Counted from the stretch's first letter, positions 51,417 through 61,274 are shown. The stretch: DNA of 64,000 bases from Flavobacterium collinsii (GCF_902804485.1 NZ_CADCST010000071.1:1-64000), one strand, 5' to 3'. Notes: generated by a model from the letters alone, not told the origin. Numbers and translations: made by a program.

Positions 51417-52751
51417 TTATTTAATAAGAGTTTTAAGTTGACCTTTTGATTTGATTAGTGCTACTTCGGCAATTTTGTAATTCAAAACCGCTCTGGTATA
51501 ATTATTTTGTGCTTCAAGTGATGCGTTTTCTGCATCTAATAAGTCTGTTAAAGACGCCAATCCCTGAAGGTAATTGTTTTTTGTATTGCTTAAGATCTCA
51601 GTCGCTAAGCGCATGTTTTCTTTTTGATTATTAATGGTCACAAGGTTATTATCGATTTGCGCCATTGCATTTCTATAATCTAAATCAAGCGAAAGTTTGG
51701 TATCCTTGATGTCTTCCTCAAGCGATCTTAGTTCAACATCTGCCTGTCTTACTTTTGCACGAGTTCCAAATCCTGTAAAAATTGGCACATGCAGGTTTAA
51801 TGCAATTGCAGAGAAATCTGACCAGTACACTCCCTGAGAAGGTTTGGCAAACCATGGCATTTGAGGCCCCTGACCAATATAGTTATACCCCGCAGTTAAT
51901 GAAAGTGTTGGATAATATCCTGCTTCAACTGCTTTTTTGTTGAATACTAAAAGTTCTTGTTGTTTTTTCAAAAGCAGATACTCAGTTCTGTTTTCTATAT
52001 TTGGTACTTCTGTTAAGGCAGCCGGTACCACTTCAAATTCTTCTTTTGGAATCTCTATTACAGTTTCAATAGGCATTCCCATGTAAAACTTTAAAGCGTT
52101 TTCCTGTAAGGTAATTTGATTTTTAATTTGTTGACGTTCTGTATCAATATTTGACATTTTTACGATGATACGATCTAAGTCAATTTTCTTAGCCAGTCCA
52201 TTGTCAAATTGTCCTTTTACGATATCACGAACTTTAGTAGTATTCACATAATTGCTGTCTAATAAAGTCAATCTTTCGCGTTGCACGTAAACAGAATAAT
52301 AGTTATTTGCAACTCTTTCGATTACTTGTTCTTCTGTTAACTGATCGTTTATTTGATAAAACTCACGAGTAGATCTTGCTGCTCTTAATCCTGTAAAAAC
52401 AGACTGATCAAAGATAGCCTGAGTTAAAGAAACTCCGGCAGTTGAAACCCATTTTTGACCAAATGCTGCCTGAATTGTAGTTCCCGGTGCACCAAATCCT
52501 GCTCCATCGATTACGGTTGTCTGAATTATCGGATTGTGAGTTAGATTTCCGTTAGCAGAAATTTGAGGTAACGCTCTGGAGCGTATTTCCTGAATTTTAT
52601 ACTCACTGTTTTCAACCTGTAATTTTGCTTTTTTCGCGTCGGCTTTGTTTTCAAGCGCATACGTAAGAGCTTCTTTCAAGGTTAGGTTTTTGACTTGTGC
52701 GCTGGCAGACAAGCCAATAGAACACAAAAATATAAGAATTATTCGTTTCAT
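51417..52751 (-). CDS. TolC-family outer membrane efflux channel
   Basis: 444 residues. Signal peptide (MKRIILIFLCSIGLSASAQ). Two TolC repeats with long coiled segments (KNLTLKEALTYALENKADAKKAKLQVENSEY; EAENASLEAQNNYTRAVLNYKIAEVAL-like end). Forms the outer-membrane exit duct. Ten bases downstream of the TetR gene. Confidence 0.93.
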   Translation of the reverse strand: MKRIILIFLCSIGLSASAQVKNLTLKEALTYALENKADAKKAKLQVENSEYKIQEIRSRALPQISANGNLTHNPIIQTTVIDGAGFGAPGTTIQAAFGQKWVSTAGVSLTQAIFDQSVFTGLRAARSTREFYQINDQLTEEQVIERVANNYYSVYVQRERLTLLDSNYVNTTKVRDIVKGQFDNGLAKKIDLDRIIVKMSNIDTERQQIKNQITLQENALKFYMGMPIETVIEIPKEEFEVVPAALTEVPNIENRTEYLLLKKQQELLVFNKKAVEAGYYPTLSLTAGYNYIGQGPQMPWFAKPSQGVYWSDFSAIALNLHVPIFTGFGTRAKVRQADVELRSLEEDIKDTKLSLDLDYRNAMAQIDNNLVTINNQKENMRLATEILSNTKNNYLQGLASLTDLLDAENASLEAQNNYTRAVLNYKIAEVALIKSKGQLKTLIK

Positions 52752-52761
52752 AGATTGATGA

Positions 52762-53373
52762 TTAAATAGTAATTTTTTTAAGTTGTTTTTCCAATTCCGG
52801 TATTCCTTTTTCTGTTGCCATAGCTCTGGTGTGATATTCCAGTGCCTCCAATTCTATTTTTTGTGCTTCCCGTTCTGAAACAGTCGTTTCATTGATGTGA
52901 AAAATAAGTGTATAATAAAATTTCACATAGATGTCTATATTCAGATCTTTACGATAAAGTCCCTCACGAATTCCTTTTTCAATATTCTCTTTGAACCAAT
53001 GACTACACAAATCGATCTCCTGACTCAATATATTTTGATAAATTTCCGGATAGTGTTTTTTCAATTGATAAATGGGAGAAGTATCCATATTATTTTTAAA
53101 CATATCTCTAAACATTTCTCTAATTTCAAAATTCTCATGAATCGCATTATAACCTTTCGCTACAATCGTATTAATTATTTCATGTACCTGTTTATGAACT
53201 AATGATGTGCTTTCTTCAATCAAAACTTCTTTATTGCAAAAGTATTTGTAAATGGTTTTTTTCGAAATACACATTTCTCCTGCAATATCATCCATTGTAA
53301 CACTTTTAAAACCAAGTTTTAAAAACAACTCACTTGCTTTTGATATAATTTTCTCTTTCATTTTAATTTTCAA
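52762..53373 (-). CDS. TetR family repressor of the efflux operon
   Basis: 203 residues. N-terminal HTH (KASELFLKLGFKSVTMDDIAGEMCISKKTIYKYFCNKEVLI, about 8-50), C-terminal ligand domain. First gene of its own operon, so autoregulation is expected. A GGAAACT-N15-AGTTTCC palindrome lies directly over the promoter, and two more copies flank the YceI gene, making a three-site regulon plausible. Confidence 0.9.
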   Translation of the reverse strand: MKIKMKEKIISKASELFLKLGFKSVTMDDIAGEMCISKKTIYKYFCNKEVLIEESTSLVHKQVHEIINTIVAKGYNAIHENFEIREMFRDMFKNNMDTSPIYQLKKHYPEIYQNILSQEIDLCSHWFKENIEKGIREGLYRKDLNIDIYVKFYYTLIFHINETTVSEREAQKIELEALEYHTRAMATEKGIPELEKQLKKITI

Positions 53374-53382
53374 ATTTCATTA

Positions 53383-53423
53383 CAAATATACTTAGGAAAC
53401 TAAAATCAAAAAAAACAGTTTCC
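53383..53423 (-). promoter_or_regulatory. Efflux operon promoter with TetR palindrome
   Basis: Minus-strand TATATTTG (53390-53383) with TTG at 53409-53407 (16-base spacer). Overlapping it is GGAAACT (53395-53401)-N15-AGTTTCC (53417-53423). A TetR bound here would cover the spacer and block transcription. Confidence 0.65.
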
Positions 53424-53469
53424 ATGATTTTTGTAATAATTTTACATTAATTTATTCATTAGGTATAAT

Positions 53470-53991
53470 TTATATGCTAAACTCTAAATTTGCGATAAGC
53501 TTAATATCTTTTCCTAAAGCCAAACCTCCATTATGATTGAATGAATTATAATCTAAACCAAAATCCTGACGCTTAATATCTCCTTTGATTTCAAAAGCAA
53601 CTTTCTTCTCGCCATTGTAGGTATTGACCCCTATAAACTCAGCATCAAGTTCTACTACCTTAGTAACGTCCTTAATGGTTAAGTCACCTTTGAAAAAATT
53701 TATATTGTTGTTTACTTTCTGAAAAGAAGTCGATTTAAAACTAATGATTGGGTGTTCGTTTACATCAAACAGATCCTGAAGCTGTAAATACGTATCGATT
53801 TGCTGAAAATTATCAATTTTGTTATTGATGTCAAGTGAAAACTCAACCGATGCATCTTCAATTTCATTGTCTTCAATGTTCACATAACCACCAAATTTAT
53901 TTGTAGTTCCTCCCATATAAGCAATGATCGAATGTCTCATTTTGATTAAAACATCTGATTGGCTAGAATCTAAGGTCCATGTTGTTTTCAT
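53470..53991 (-). CDS. YceI family lipid-binding-like protein
   Basis: 173 residues, full YceI length (TWTLDSSQSDVLIKMRHSIIAYMGG at the start, DLTIKDVTKVVELDAEF, FGLDYNSFNHNGGLALGKDI near the end). The YceI fold is a beta-barrel that binds isoprenoid-type or fatty ligands. Unlike periplasmic YceI, no signal peptide is present, so it is cytosolic. It has a consensus promoter overlapped by TetR-type palindromes and therefore probably shares the efflux regulator. Confidence 0.85.
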   Translation of the reverse strand: MKTTWTLDSSQSDVLIKMRHSIIAYMGGTTNKFGGYVNIEDNEIEDASVEFSLDINNKIDNFQQIDTYLQLQDLFDVNEHPIISFKSTSFQKVNNNINFFKGDLTIKDVTKVVELDAEFIGVNTYNGEKKVAFEIKGDIKRQDFGLDYNSFNHNGGLALGKDIKLIANLEFSI

Positions 53992-54035
53992 AAATTACTG
54001 ATTTTACTGAGGTTATAAATTACTCAACTTTTCAC

Positions 54036-54063
54036 GGAAACTATTACAGTGTTCTAAGTTTCC
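54036..54063. promoter_or_regulatory. TetR-type palindrome, downstream of the yceI start site
   Basis: GGAAACT-N14-AGTTTCC (54036-54042, 54057-54063), within the transcript leader of the YceI gene. Confidence 0.6.
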
Positions 54064-54074
54064 GTTTAACGGTG

Positions 54075-54114
54075 CAAATATAGACAGGAAACTCTGAATA
54101 CCAAAAAAGTTTCC
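54075..54114 (-). promoter_or_regulatory. YceI promoter with overlapping TetR-type palindrome
   Basis: Minus-strand TTG (54104-54102), 19-base spacer, TATATTTG (54082-54075): a full consensus promoter. GGAAACT (54087-54093)-N14-AGTTTCC (54108-54114) covers the spacer and -33 box. Confidence 0.7.
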
Positions 54115-54227
54115 AAGTTTTTTTAAAAATAATTTTAACATCTTACAAATTAGAAGATTTAAAGCCCATTCTAAACCCTGTTAAATCATTTCAATTTTTA
54201 AAAAAGGAATAATTGATTAATGAATTG

Positions 54228-54235
54228 TATCTTTG
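54228..54235 (+). promoter_or_regulatory. -7 box of the polyprenyl synthase gene
   Basis: TATCTTTG matches TAnnTTTG and lies 26 bases before the ATG at 54262. Its position inside the 5' extension of the frame supports the shorter start. Confidence 0.5.
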
Positions 54236-54261
54236 GGCTTCGCAAATCAGAATTTCATTTT

Positions 54262-55236
54262 ATGCACGATATTAGTCAGTACCAGGATTTTTTTATTAGT
54301 TATTTAAAAAAACAAAGCATACAGAAAGAACCCCAAAATCTTTACGCTCCTATTGAATACATTCTCGGCCTTGGCGGAAAACGAATACGTCCCGTACTTA
54401 CTTTGATGGCCGCAGAAGTTTTTAACACTTCTTATACAAAAGCACTTCCGGCTGCGATGGCTGTTGAAGTTTTTCATAATTTCTCGCTTGTACATGATGA
54501 CATTATGGATGATGCACCTTTGCGCAGAGGACAGGAAACGGTTCATGAAAAATGGGACCTCAACACTGGTATTCTTTCCGGCGATGCGATGCTTATTCTG
54601 GCTTATCAGTATTTTGAACAATATGAACCAAATGTTTTCAGAAATCTGGCAAAACTGTTCAGCAAAACTGCTCTTGAAGTTTGTGAAGGGCAACAATGGG
54701 ATGTTGATTTTGAAAAAAGAAACGATGTTACGATTCCGGAATATCTTAAAATGATCGAATATAAAACAGCTGTTCTGGTTGCTGCAGCCATGAAAATGGG
54801 AGCTATTGTAGCCGAAACATCTGAAAAAGAAGGCGATTTAATTTATGATTTCGGATTGAATTTAGGGCTTGCTTTCCAGCTTCAGGACGATTATCTGGAT
54901 GCTTTTGGAGATCCGGAAACCTTCGGAAAACAAGTTGGAGGAGATATTATCGAAAACAAAAAAACATATTTATACCTCAAAGCAAGAGAATTTTCTTCTC
55001 CTGAAAAGGCTTCAGAATTAGAGCAATTATTCAGCCTACAATTAGAAGACAATACCGATAAAATAGCGACTGCAAAAACCATTTTTAATGAATCAGGAGC
55101 TTCAAAAGCAACGCAGGATGCTATAGAGATGTATACTTTTAAAGCTTTTGAAACTTTAGAAAAAATGGATATTAATGCCGAAAAGAAAGATATTCTTAGA
55201 ACTTTTGGCGAGAATTTAATGGGTAGAAAAGTTTAA
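54262..55236 (+). CDS. Polyprenyl diphosphate synthase
   Basis: 324 residues from ATG 54262; the upstream in-frame ATG at 54220 would place a promoter box inside the gene. Trans-isoprenyl diphosphate synthase with GGKRIRPVL, first Asp-rich motif LVHDDIMDDAPLRRGQ and second QLQDDYLDAFGD. Chain length likely long or medium (octaprenyl or similar, for quinone side chains), but cannot be set by eye. Cytosolic. Confidence 0.92.
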   Translation: MHDISQYQDFFISYLKKQSIQKEPQNLYAPIEYILGLGGKRIRPVLTLMAAEVFNTSYTKALPAAMAVEVFHNFSLVHDDIMDDAPLRRGQETVHEKWDLNTGILSGDAMLILAYQYFEQYEPNVFRNLAKLFSKTALEVCEGQQWDVDFEKRNDVTIPEYLKMIEYKTAVLVAAAMKMGAIVAETSEKEGDLIYDFGLNLGLAFQLQDDYLDAFGDPETFGKQVGGDIIENKKTYLYLKAREFSSPEKASELEQLFSLQLEDNTDKIATAKTIFNESGASKATQDAIEMYTFKAFETLEKMDINAEKKDILRTFGENLMGRKV

Positions 55237-55318
55237 TTTTTTTGCCACGAATTACACTAATTTTCACCTATTTAATTATGATGGATTCGTGGAAATTAAT
55301 GTGTTTTGACAAAATAGT

Positions 55319-55350
55319 AAACCCAACAGGTTTTGAAACCTGTCGGGTCT
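55319..55350. terminator. Terminator hairpin, AAACCCAACAGG family
   Basis: AAACCCAACAGGTTT / AAACCTGTCGGGTCT with a short loop; third member of the hairpin family at 31344 and 33169. Between the polyprenyl synthase and trehalase stops. Confidence 0.7.
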
Positions 55351-55364
55351 GTCATTTTAGAACA

Positions 55365-57230
55365 TTAAAAAAGTGTATCAGGATCAACCAAATCCGATAA
55401 TTTTTGTTTTAAATCTTCTTCCAAAATGGTTAAACCGTACTGGTACGAAGCGTTCATCCATCCAAAACCTTCTTCGGTTATAAAATCAAATTCGGTGCCT
55501 ACGTTTCCGTATTCTGCAAAAATCTTGTGCGAACTGATCGATAAATCAAACTTCTCCGGAATGGTTCCGTTATAATCAACCGCATTTCTGGTAATCAGCC
55601 AAAGCCAGCGATATATCATTTCCTGCGCTTCTTCATTAAAATTATAATTCAGCAAACCTTCCCATAAAAGCATTTGATGCGGCGCCCATCCAAACGGATA
55701 ATCCCATTGTCGAATTGGTGCGTTTTCGTCTATATCTGCAATAGATTCTTTGGTACTTCCTGCAATTCCACCTTTCATTTTAAATCTCGGAAGCGTCTTT
55801 TTTACCAGAATTTCGGCCTGTTCCGGTGTGCTTATTTTTGCCCACAGTGGGTAAAATGTCGGAGCTGCTTCAAAAAAATGCTGCTCCTCGTTTACAAAAT
55901 TATAATCCAGATAACAGCCGTATTCTGAATTCCAACACAACTGATTGATTTTTTCTTTTCTGGAAGCTGCTTTTGAAAGCCAATATTCGCTTGAGAAAGA
56001 TTTGTCTTCAAAATATTGAAATTCATCTTTAAAATACTTTTTAATCAAAAACGCAATATCCGTTTCGTATTTATAAAGCAAACTATTAATGGCAACCGTA
56101 TTTAAGTTTGCACAAACTCCAACCAGTCTGTTTGTGGTATCATGGCCGCTTTCACGCATACTTCGATCGTGAATAAAATACTTATCCAATTCGGCATCAA
56201 CAACTTCACGCTCCAGGTATTTTTTCTCGAATTCCCGAGTAGACAAATTGTACTTCAGCGCATATTGCTCCAGAATATCATCAAAATGACCTTCTTCTAC
56301 TTCAAATGGCAAGCCAATACCTTCCGCCTTATAACGATTCAGTCCATTGGCCGTAAGCCTTTTGCCTTCCTCCATCCAAACCGTTCTGTATTCTTTAATC
56401 GCGGTTTTCAAATGCCTTTCGATCCAGAAAATATCAGGATTCGACTTTTCTAAAACATCTCTGATCAATGACGTATAAAGCGGTGGCTGGGTACGGGTTA
56501 AATAATAACTGCGGTTGGCATTTAGTATTTTTCCGTAGTGATCAATTTGGTATTTAAAGTTCTCGGCAATACCCATGGCAAGCTCTATTTTATCATCGAT
56601 TAAAAGTCCTTTGGCAATAAAATAACTGTCCCAACCATACATTTCATTAAACCTTCCACCCGGAACGACAAACGGAACTCCCGAAATTTCATTGTTTTTA
56701 ATTTGAAGTGCCAAAGCCAGAATACCCGGCTTTTGGTTCAGTGACAATACATACTCCGGTGAGATATGTTTCGGCAGCTGTACCACTTTTAACTTTGGCG
56801 TTATGGCTTCTAACTTTTTGAAATAATCAAAAACAATTTCATCACCAAAAGGCACATACAGATACGAAATAGCATTTTCTATTTTATTGTCTTCTAGTAT
56901 TTTTTTGACACCATTGGTATCGATCGTACGTGTCAGCCCTTTCCAATACAGGTTTTTTATTTTTCCTGATATTCTTTTTACAGGATCTTCAATGATTTGA
57001 TCCAGACTGATTTCAGCAAATTCAACATTATCTTTTTTAGCCAAAGCCAGTTCCTGCAATAAGTTTGAAAGTTGATAGGTTCCTTCAATAACAGTCGAAT
57101 TTCCTTCCTCACCGTTCAGTAAAAATCTCTTTGGACCCTGATCATCAATCGTTATTTTTTTATCACCATCAGTATCTTCCTGAGCCAATAGTTTTTCGAT
57201 AGTTTGGGATATATGTAGTTTAAATTTCAT
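55365..57230 (-). CDS. Trehalase (GH37) with an N-terminal EF-hand loop
   Basis: 621 residues, no signal peptide, so cytosolic. Family signatures: VPGGRFNEMYGWDSYF (190-204), MRESGHDTTNRL with acid residue Asp364, QWDYPFGWAPHQ and GTIPEKFD with the second catalytic Glu. Hydrolyses trehalose to glucose. Residues 19-30 (DTDGDKKITIDD) form a canonical calcium-binding EF-hand loop. Overlaps the MFS sugar transporter gene by 11 bases. Confidence 0.9.
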   Translation of the reverse strand: MKFKLHISQTIEKLLAQEDTDGDKKITIDDQGPKRFLLNGEEGNSTVIEGTYQLSNLLQELALAKKDNVEFAEISLDQIIEDPVKRISGKIKNLYWKGLTRTIDTNGVKKILEDNKIENAISYLYVPFGDEIVFDYFKKLEAITPKLKVVQLPKHISPEYVLSLNQKPGILALALQIKNNEISGVPFVVPGGRFNEMYGWDSYFIAKGLLIDDKIELAMGIAENFKYQIDHYGKILNANRSYYLTRTQPPLYTSLIRDVLEKSNPDIFWIERHLKTAIKEYRTVWMEEGKRLTANGLNRYKAEGIGLPFEVEEGHFDDILEQYALKYNLSTREFEKKYLEREVVDAELDKYFIHDRSMRESGHDTTNRLVGVCANLNTVAINSLLYKYETDIAFLIKKYFKDEFQYFEDKSFSSEYWLSKAASRKEKINQLCWNSEYGCYLDYNFVNEEQHFFEAAPTFYPLWAKISTPEQAEILVKKTLPRFKMKGGIAGSTKESIADIDENAPIRQWDYPFGWAPHQMLLWEGLLNYNFNEEAQEMIYRWLWLITRNAVDYNGTIPEKFDLSISSHKIFAEYGNVGTEFDFITEEGFGWMNASYQYGLTILEEDLKQKLSDLVDPDTLF

Positions 57231-58440
57231 CTTTTGCAGTTATTTTTTTAAGAATAAAAAAGGATATTAATAATAAAGACATTGGAATCAAAGTAAAGTA
57301 AAATGCCTTTTCAGGCCCTTCATTTTTAAACAGCCAACCTGTTATTCTGGAGCCTAATGTTCCGCCAAGAGCCGAGAAAATCACGATTAATCCCGTCATT
57401 GAACTTTGCAGGTTTTTGGGCAGCGCACTCAATACAATCGAATTTAACAGAGGATAAATGGGAGCAATAAACAATCCGATTAAAGGAAATGCGAAACCTA
57501 TTAAGGGGATATCTGAGAGCGTATTGATGTTCTTCACTTCCAGCCCAACAGTTTTTGGGAGTACAAAAATCACAATCAGCATGGCCGAAAGAATACAGAA
57601 ACTCAACACCCAGATCCAATTTACTTTTTTGGTCACAATCCCCGCAATCAATCTTCCTACTGCCAATGAAATAGCCAGAATACTCGCCATCATAATACTG
57701 ATGTTCTCCGGTAAATGAAGCACTTTTGTATTGAATGTAGGCAGCCAGGAAAGAATTCCCTGCTCAATCATCACAAACAAAAAGACACTAATAACAAAGA
57801 TAACCGTTAGCAATTTCGCCATTAAACGGAACATCTGCATAAAATCGTCTTTGAGATTTGCTCCCGCAGCGACTTCAGTTTCTTCAAATTTTATAAAAAA
57901 CAAAAACAGAAACGATAGCAACGACAATCCTGCCAAAAACCAATACACATTCAGCCATGAATTGGGATCATCTTCATTGTTAAAAGCCGGAAATAAAAAA
58001 TAAGCCAGTGCAATTCCAACCATAAAAAAACCTTCAATACTGCTCATCAAGGCGTTGTGTTCTTTTTTGGTTTCGGTTACTGTACCAATCAACGAATACA
58101 CCGAAACTTTAATCAAAGCAAATGACACTCCAACGGTTGCAAAAAGAATTTTAGCATTGTCGAATGAGTTTCCAAAATACATAGAAATACATGCCAGCGT
58201 AACCAGTCCCAAACCAATCAGCATCGATTTTCGATATCCGATTCTGGGTAAAAAAGAAGCTATAAAAAAGGAAACAATCGCAATAGGCATATCCTTAAAC
58301 GCTTCTAAAATACTCGCCTGAACTTCATCTACTCCATAATTTTTCTGCGATTTCAAAATCACAATGCCCACGCTATTCAGAAGAATAGCGAAGACAAAAT
58401 AATTAAGGTAAAGAGATATTTTAATTCCTATGTTTTTCAT
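57220..58440 (-). CDS. MFS sugar transporter
   Basis: 406 residues, 12 helices. N terminus KNIGIKISLYLNYFVFAILLNSVGI; loop 2-3 RIGYRKSML. In a cluster with trehalase and a TonB receptor it most likely imports trehalose or a related glucoside from the periplasm. 11-base overlap with trehalase. Confidence 0.8.
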   Translation of the reverse strand: MKNIGIKISLYLNYFVFAILLNSVGIVILKSQKNYGVDEVQASILEAFKDMPIAIVSFFIASFLPRIGYRKSMLIGLGLVTLACISMYFGNSFDNAKILFATVGVSFALIKVSVYSLIGTVTETKKEHNALMSSIEGFFMVGIALAYFLFPAFNNEDDPNSWLNVYWFLAGLSLLSFLFLFFIKFEETEVAAGANLKDDFMQMFRLMAKLLTVIFVISVFLFVMIEQGILSWLPTFNTKVLHLPENISIMMASILAISLAVGRLIAGIVTKKVNWIWVLSFCILSAMLIVIFVLPKTVGLEVKNINTLSDIPLIGFAFPLIGLFIAPIYPLLNSIVLSALPKNLQSSMTGLIVIFSALGGTLGSRITGWLFKNEGPEKAFYFTLIPMSLLLISFFILKKITAKDEI

Positions 58441-58518
58441 TTTTTATTGGTTTGTCTTTTAGTTGATGAAATGTTTCAGGTTTAAAGTTTCAGGTTTCAA
58501 ACATACATTTAACATCTC

Positions 58519-61158
58519 TTAAAAATTAATCGCAACCGAAAATCTAAAAGCACGTCCTAAAATAGGTCTTGCCATAAATACATCGCTTGCGGCTGATGTT
58601 GTTTGTCTTGGATCACCTTCGGTTAAACCAATTTCATTGAACAAATTCGAAGCATCAACTGCAAAACGAAGATTATGATAGGTATAATTTAAACCTGCTC
58701 CCACTTCTTTATACGCTGGTAAAACTTGTTTGTTGTCTTGATTCGTGAACTTTTTATCGTAGTACGAAAACTGAACATAAGCGGTAAAATCTTTTGTAAT
58801 GTCTACTTCCGGTCTTAAGTTACAGAAAAATTTAGGGATTCTTCGTGCCGTATTTCCGTTAAAATTAAATGTAGAGCCATCTGCATTTGTACCTGTAAAA
58901 TTATCGTACTCCGGTTTTTGAACGGTAAACGTAAAGTTCAGCTTTACCATTTCATATCTCGCATTCGTTTCTACTTCAAGACCAATATTATTTACATCGG
59001 CGAATTTATTTTCAGAAGATCCATCCGATAAAATATCTGTAAAGGCAACATTTTTTAAGCCCATGTGAAACAAATTGGCATTCACATTAAAGAAAGAATT
59101 AGAATATTTATACCCCAACTCAAACTGATTCACCTCGGTATTTTCCAGTTTGCTCAAATCGGCCGCATTATCATAAAAAGACTCTTCGATAGGCGATCTG
59201 AAACCATGACTGTAACGTACATATGAAGCCATATTGTCATTGAATTTGTAGTTTCCGGCAGCGGTATACGACCATTCGCTCACATCATATCTCCAGTACG
59301 TATACGGATTTCCTTTAACCGTTGTTACCTTATCATCGGCCGTATTGTTATCTAAAATCCCTACATTCTCTGCAAAAAAACGAGCATTGTCTCTGTAACC
59401 GGAATATTTGTCTTTGTTGTATCGTAAACCGGCATTAAAAGTCAGATTGTCTGTTGCTTTGATTTCGGCATCGGCATAAACATCATTCAAAAGTCCTTTG
59501 GTTTGCGCATCCCTTTCCAACCATGTAATTCTTTCCACCCCGTTCCAGGTATGATTTACTCCGGTTGTATTGTCTTTTACATTTAACAATCTCGGATTAT
59601 CTGAAACCCCCACTAAATACGAGTTCCAGTTCCAATATTGATTCGATTTCCAGTTCGAATAATAGTACCCTGCTGTTAGTTTTACCGGATCTAAATCAAA
59701 TGCAAAAGAGAAGTTATTGGCAAAATTGCTCATCTTTTTCTCGATATGCCAAAGATCTGCTCTCATGATTAAAGCATTTGGATCAAGTGTTGCGCCGTTA
59801 TCTACATAAGAATAGGTAAGATTACTGGCCGTTGTATTCTGAACACCGCTTGCATAAGCGCTTTGTGTCCACGGACCTCCATTTGGAAAAATAGCATTGT
59901 AATTCAAATTGATACTCGTTTGTTTGAATGCATTTTTAAAAGTCACTTTCTCCGATATTTTATTTTTAAATTCAGCACCAATCGAGTTGATTATCGGATG
60001 AGAACCGTCTTCTAAATCGGCACTAAAAGTTCCGCCACCGTATTGAGGCACATTTAAACGACTGAAATTTACTGACGTCAGTGTTCCATAATTAGGATTA
60101 AAGCCCGGAATTCCTTCGATTTTTCCATTATTACTTTTTAACGGAATTGGCAGGTAGAAGGTATTTCTGTCGTCTAGGTGTTTGAAGTTAATTCTCAAAT
60201 AATCGTTGTCATCAAACTTATACGTAATGTTTCCTTTTATCTGCCCTCCTTTATTAGCAGTAAACCCTGTATTTCTTACGCCATTATCAGCTCTGTAAAA
60301 ACCTCCTATATTAAAGAACAATTTGTCCTGGATTAAAGCACCCGATAAGTTCAGATCTGTTCGGAACATCCCATAATCCGAAGTCGAGAATTTAGCTCTT
60401 CCCTGAAAGTCATTCTGACCCGTCTTAGAAATGAAATTGATGATTCCTCCCGGAGCATTATTGGCAAAAATGGATGCCGAGCCTCCACGAACCGCTTCCA
60501 TTTTACTCACGGTTTCGTCTAATCGGTAAAAAGTATCGGCATTTGCAAATTGCAGTGCACCATCTTCAAAAACAGGTAATCCGTCTTCCTGAATCTGTAC
60601 ATACTCATACGCTCCTGCAGACGGGATTCCTCTTGCAAAAAGGTTATTCCCAATTTCTCCTCCCGAGGCTTCTACCACAAATCCGGGAATAGTCTGCAAT
60701 AAAGCCGCCGTACTGGCCGGAGCTCTGTCTTCGATAGCCTTAGCGCCCATTGTGGTAATGGCCACACTGGATTCTAATTTAGACCTCGGACTTGAAGATC
60801 CTGTTACTACAACTTCTTTCAGACTTTGGGATTCTCCTTCGAGAAGTAAATTTACCTCTAAAGATTCTCCTTCTTTTACTGTAATTTGTTTTCCAAAGGT
60901 TTTATAACCAATATTAGTGGCTACAATGGTATAATCTCCTGCGGCAAGGTTCGCAAATACGAACCTTCCGTTTTCGTCAGTAATAGTATTTTTATCTGTT
61001 CCTTTAAGCGAAACATTGGCTCCCGGAATGGTTTGGCCACTCTCATCGAGTACCTTTCCCGAAACGGTATTTTTATTCTGAGCAAACAGATGGTTTGGAA
61101 CAGAGATTAAGCACAATATCAAAAATAATATGCCTAAATAAGAATGTTGCTGTTTCAT
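58519..61158 (-). CDS. TonB-dependent receptor, trehalose locus
   Basis: 879 residues. Signal peptide (LGILFLILCLISVPNHLFAQ), carboxypeptidase-regulatory-like domain (about 30-115, VSGKVLDESGQTIPGANVSLKG), plug domain (about 125-245, with VEASGGEIGNNLFARGIPS), and a long barrel ending AFRFSVAINF with a terminal Phe. No SusD partner is present, so it may be a stand-alone sugar receptor. First gene of the leftward operon; preceded by paired LacI operators. Confidence 0.92.
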   Translation of the reverse strand: MKQQHSYLGILFLILCLISVPNHLFAQNKNTVSGKVLDESGQTIPGANVSLKGTDKNTITDENGRFVFANLAAGDYTIVATNIGYKTFGKQITVKEGESLEVNLLLEGESQSLKEVVVTGSSSPRSKLESSVAITTMGAKAIEDRAPASTAALLQTIPGFVVEASGGEIGNNLFARGIPSAGAYEYVQIQEDGLPVFEDGALQFANADTFYRLDETVSKMEAVRGGSASIFANNAPGGIINFISKTGQNDFQGRAKFSTSDYGMFRTDLNLSGALIQDKLFFNIGGFYRADNGVRNTGFTANKGGQIKGNITYKFDDNDYLRINFKHLDDRNTFYLPIPLKSNNGKIEGIPGFNPNYGTLTSVNFSRLNVPQYGGGTFSADLEDGSHPIINSIGAEFKNKISEKVTFKNAFKQTSINLNYNAIFPNGGPWTQSAYASGVQNTTASNLTYSYVDNGATLDPNALIMRADLWHIEKKMSNFANNFSFAFDLDPVKLTAGYYYSNWKSNQYWNWNSYLVGVSDNPRLLNVKDNTTGVNHTWNGVERITWLERDAQTKGLLNDVYADAEIKATDNLTFNAGLRYNKDKYSGYRDNARFFAENVGILDNNTADDKVTTVKGNPYTYWRYDVSEWSYTAAGNYKFNDNMASYVRYSHGFRSPIEESFYDNAADLSKLENTEVNQFELGYKYSNSFFNVNANLFHMGLKNVAFTDILSDGSSENKFADVNNIGLEVETNARYEMVKLNFTFTVQKPEYDNFTGTNADGSTFNFNGNTARRIPKFFCNLRPEVDITKDFTAYVQFSYYDKKFTNQDNKQVLPAYKEVGAGLNYTYHNLRFAVDASNLFNEIGLTEGDPRQTTSAASDVFMARPILGRAFRFSVAINF

Positions 61159-61240
61159 GATTTTTTGGTTTAGTTAGTAAATCTTTCATTTGTGAATGTA
61201 AACTTACTCAAGGAATTAACTCTAATTTAAGAATTCCAAA

Positions 61241-61256
61241 TCGAAAACGTTTTCGA
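61241..61256. promoter_or_regulatory. LacI-type operator 1
   Basis: TCGAAAACGTTTTCGA, a perfect 16-bp palindrome with the CG-centred AAAACGTTTT core of LacI-family sites. Confidence 0.8.
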
Positions 61257-61264
61257 AATGACCT

Positions 61265-61274
61265 AAAACGTTTT
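61265..61274. promoter_or_regulatory. LacI-type operator 2
   Basis: AAAACGTTTT, same core as operator 1; centres 21 bp apart, two helical turns, favouring cooperative binding. Confidence 0.75.
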
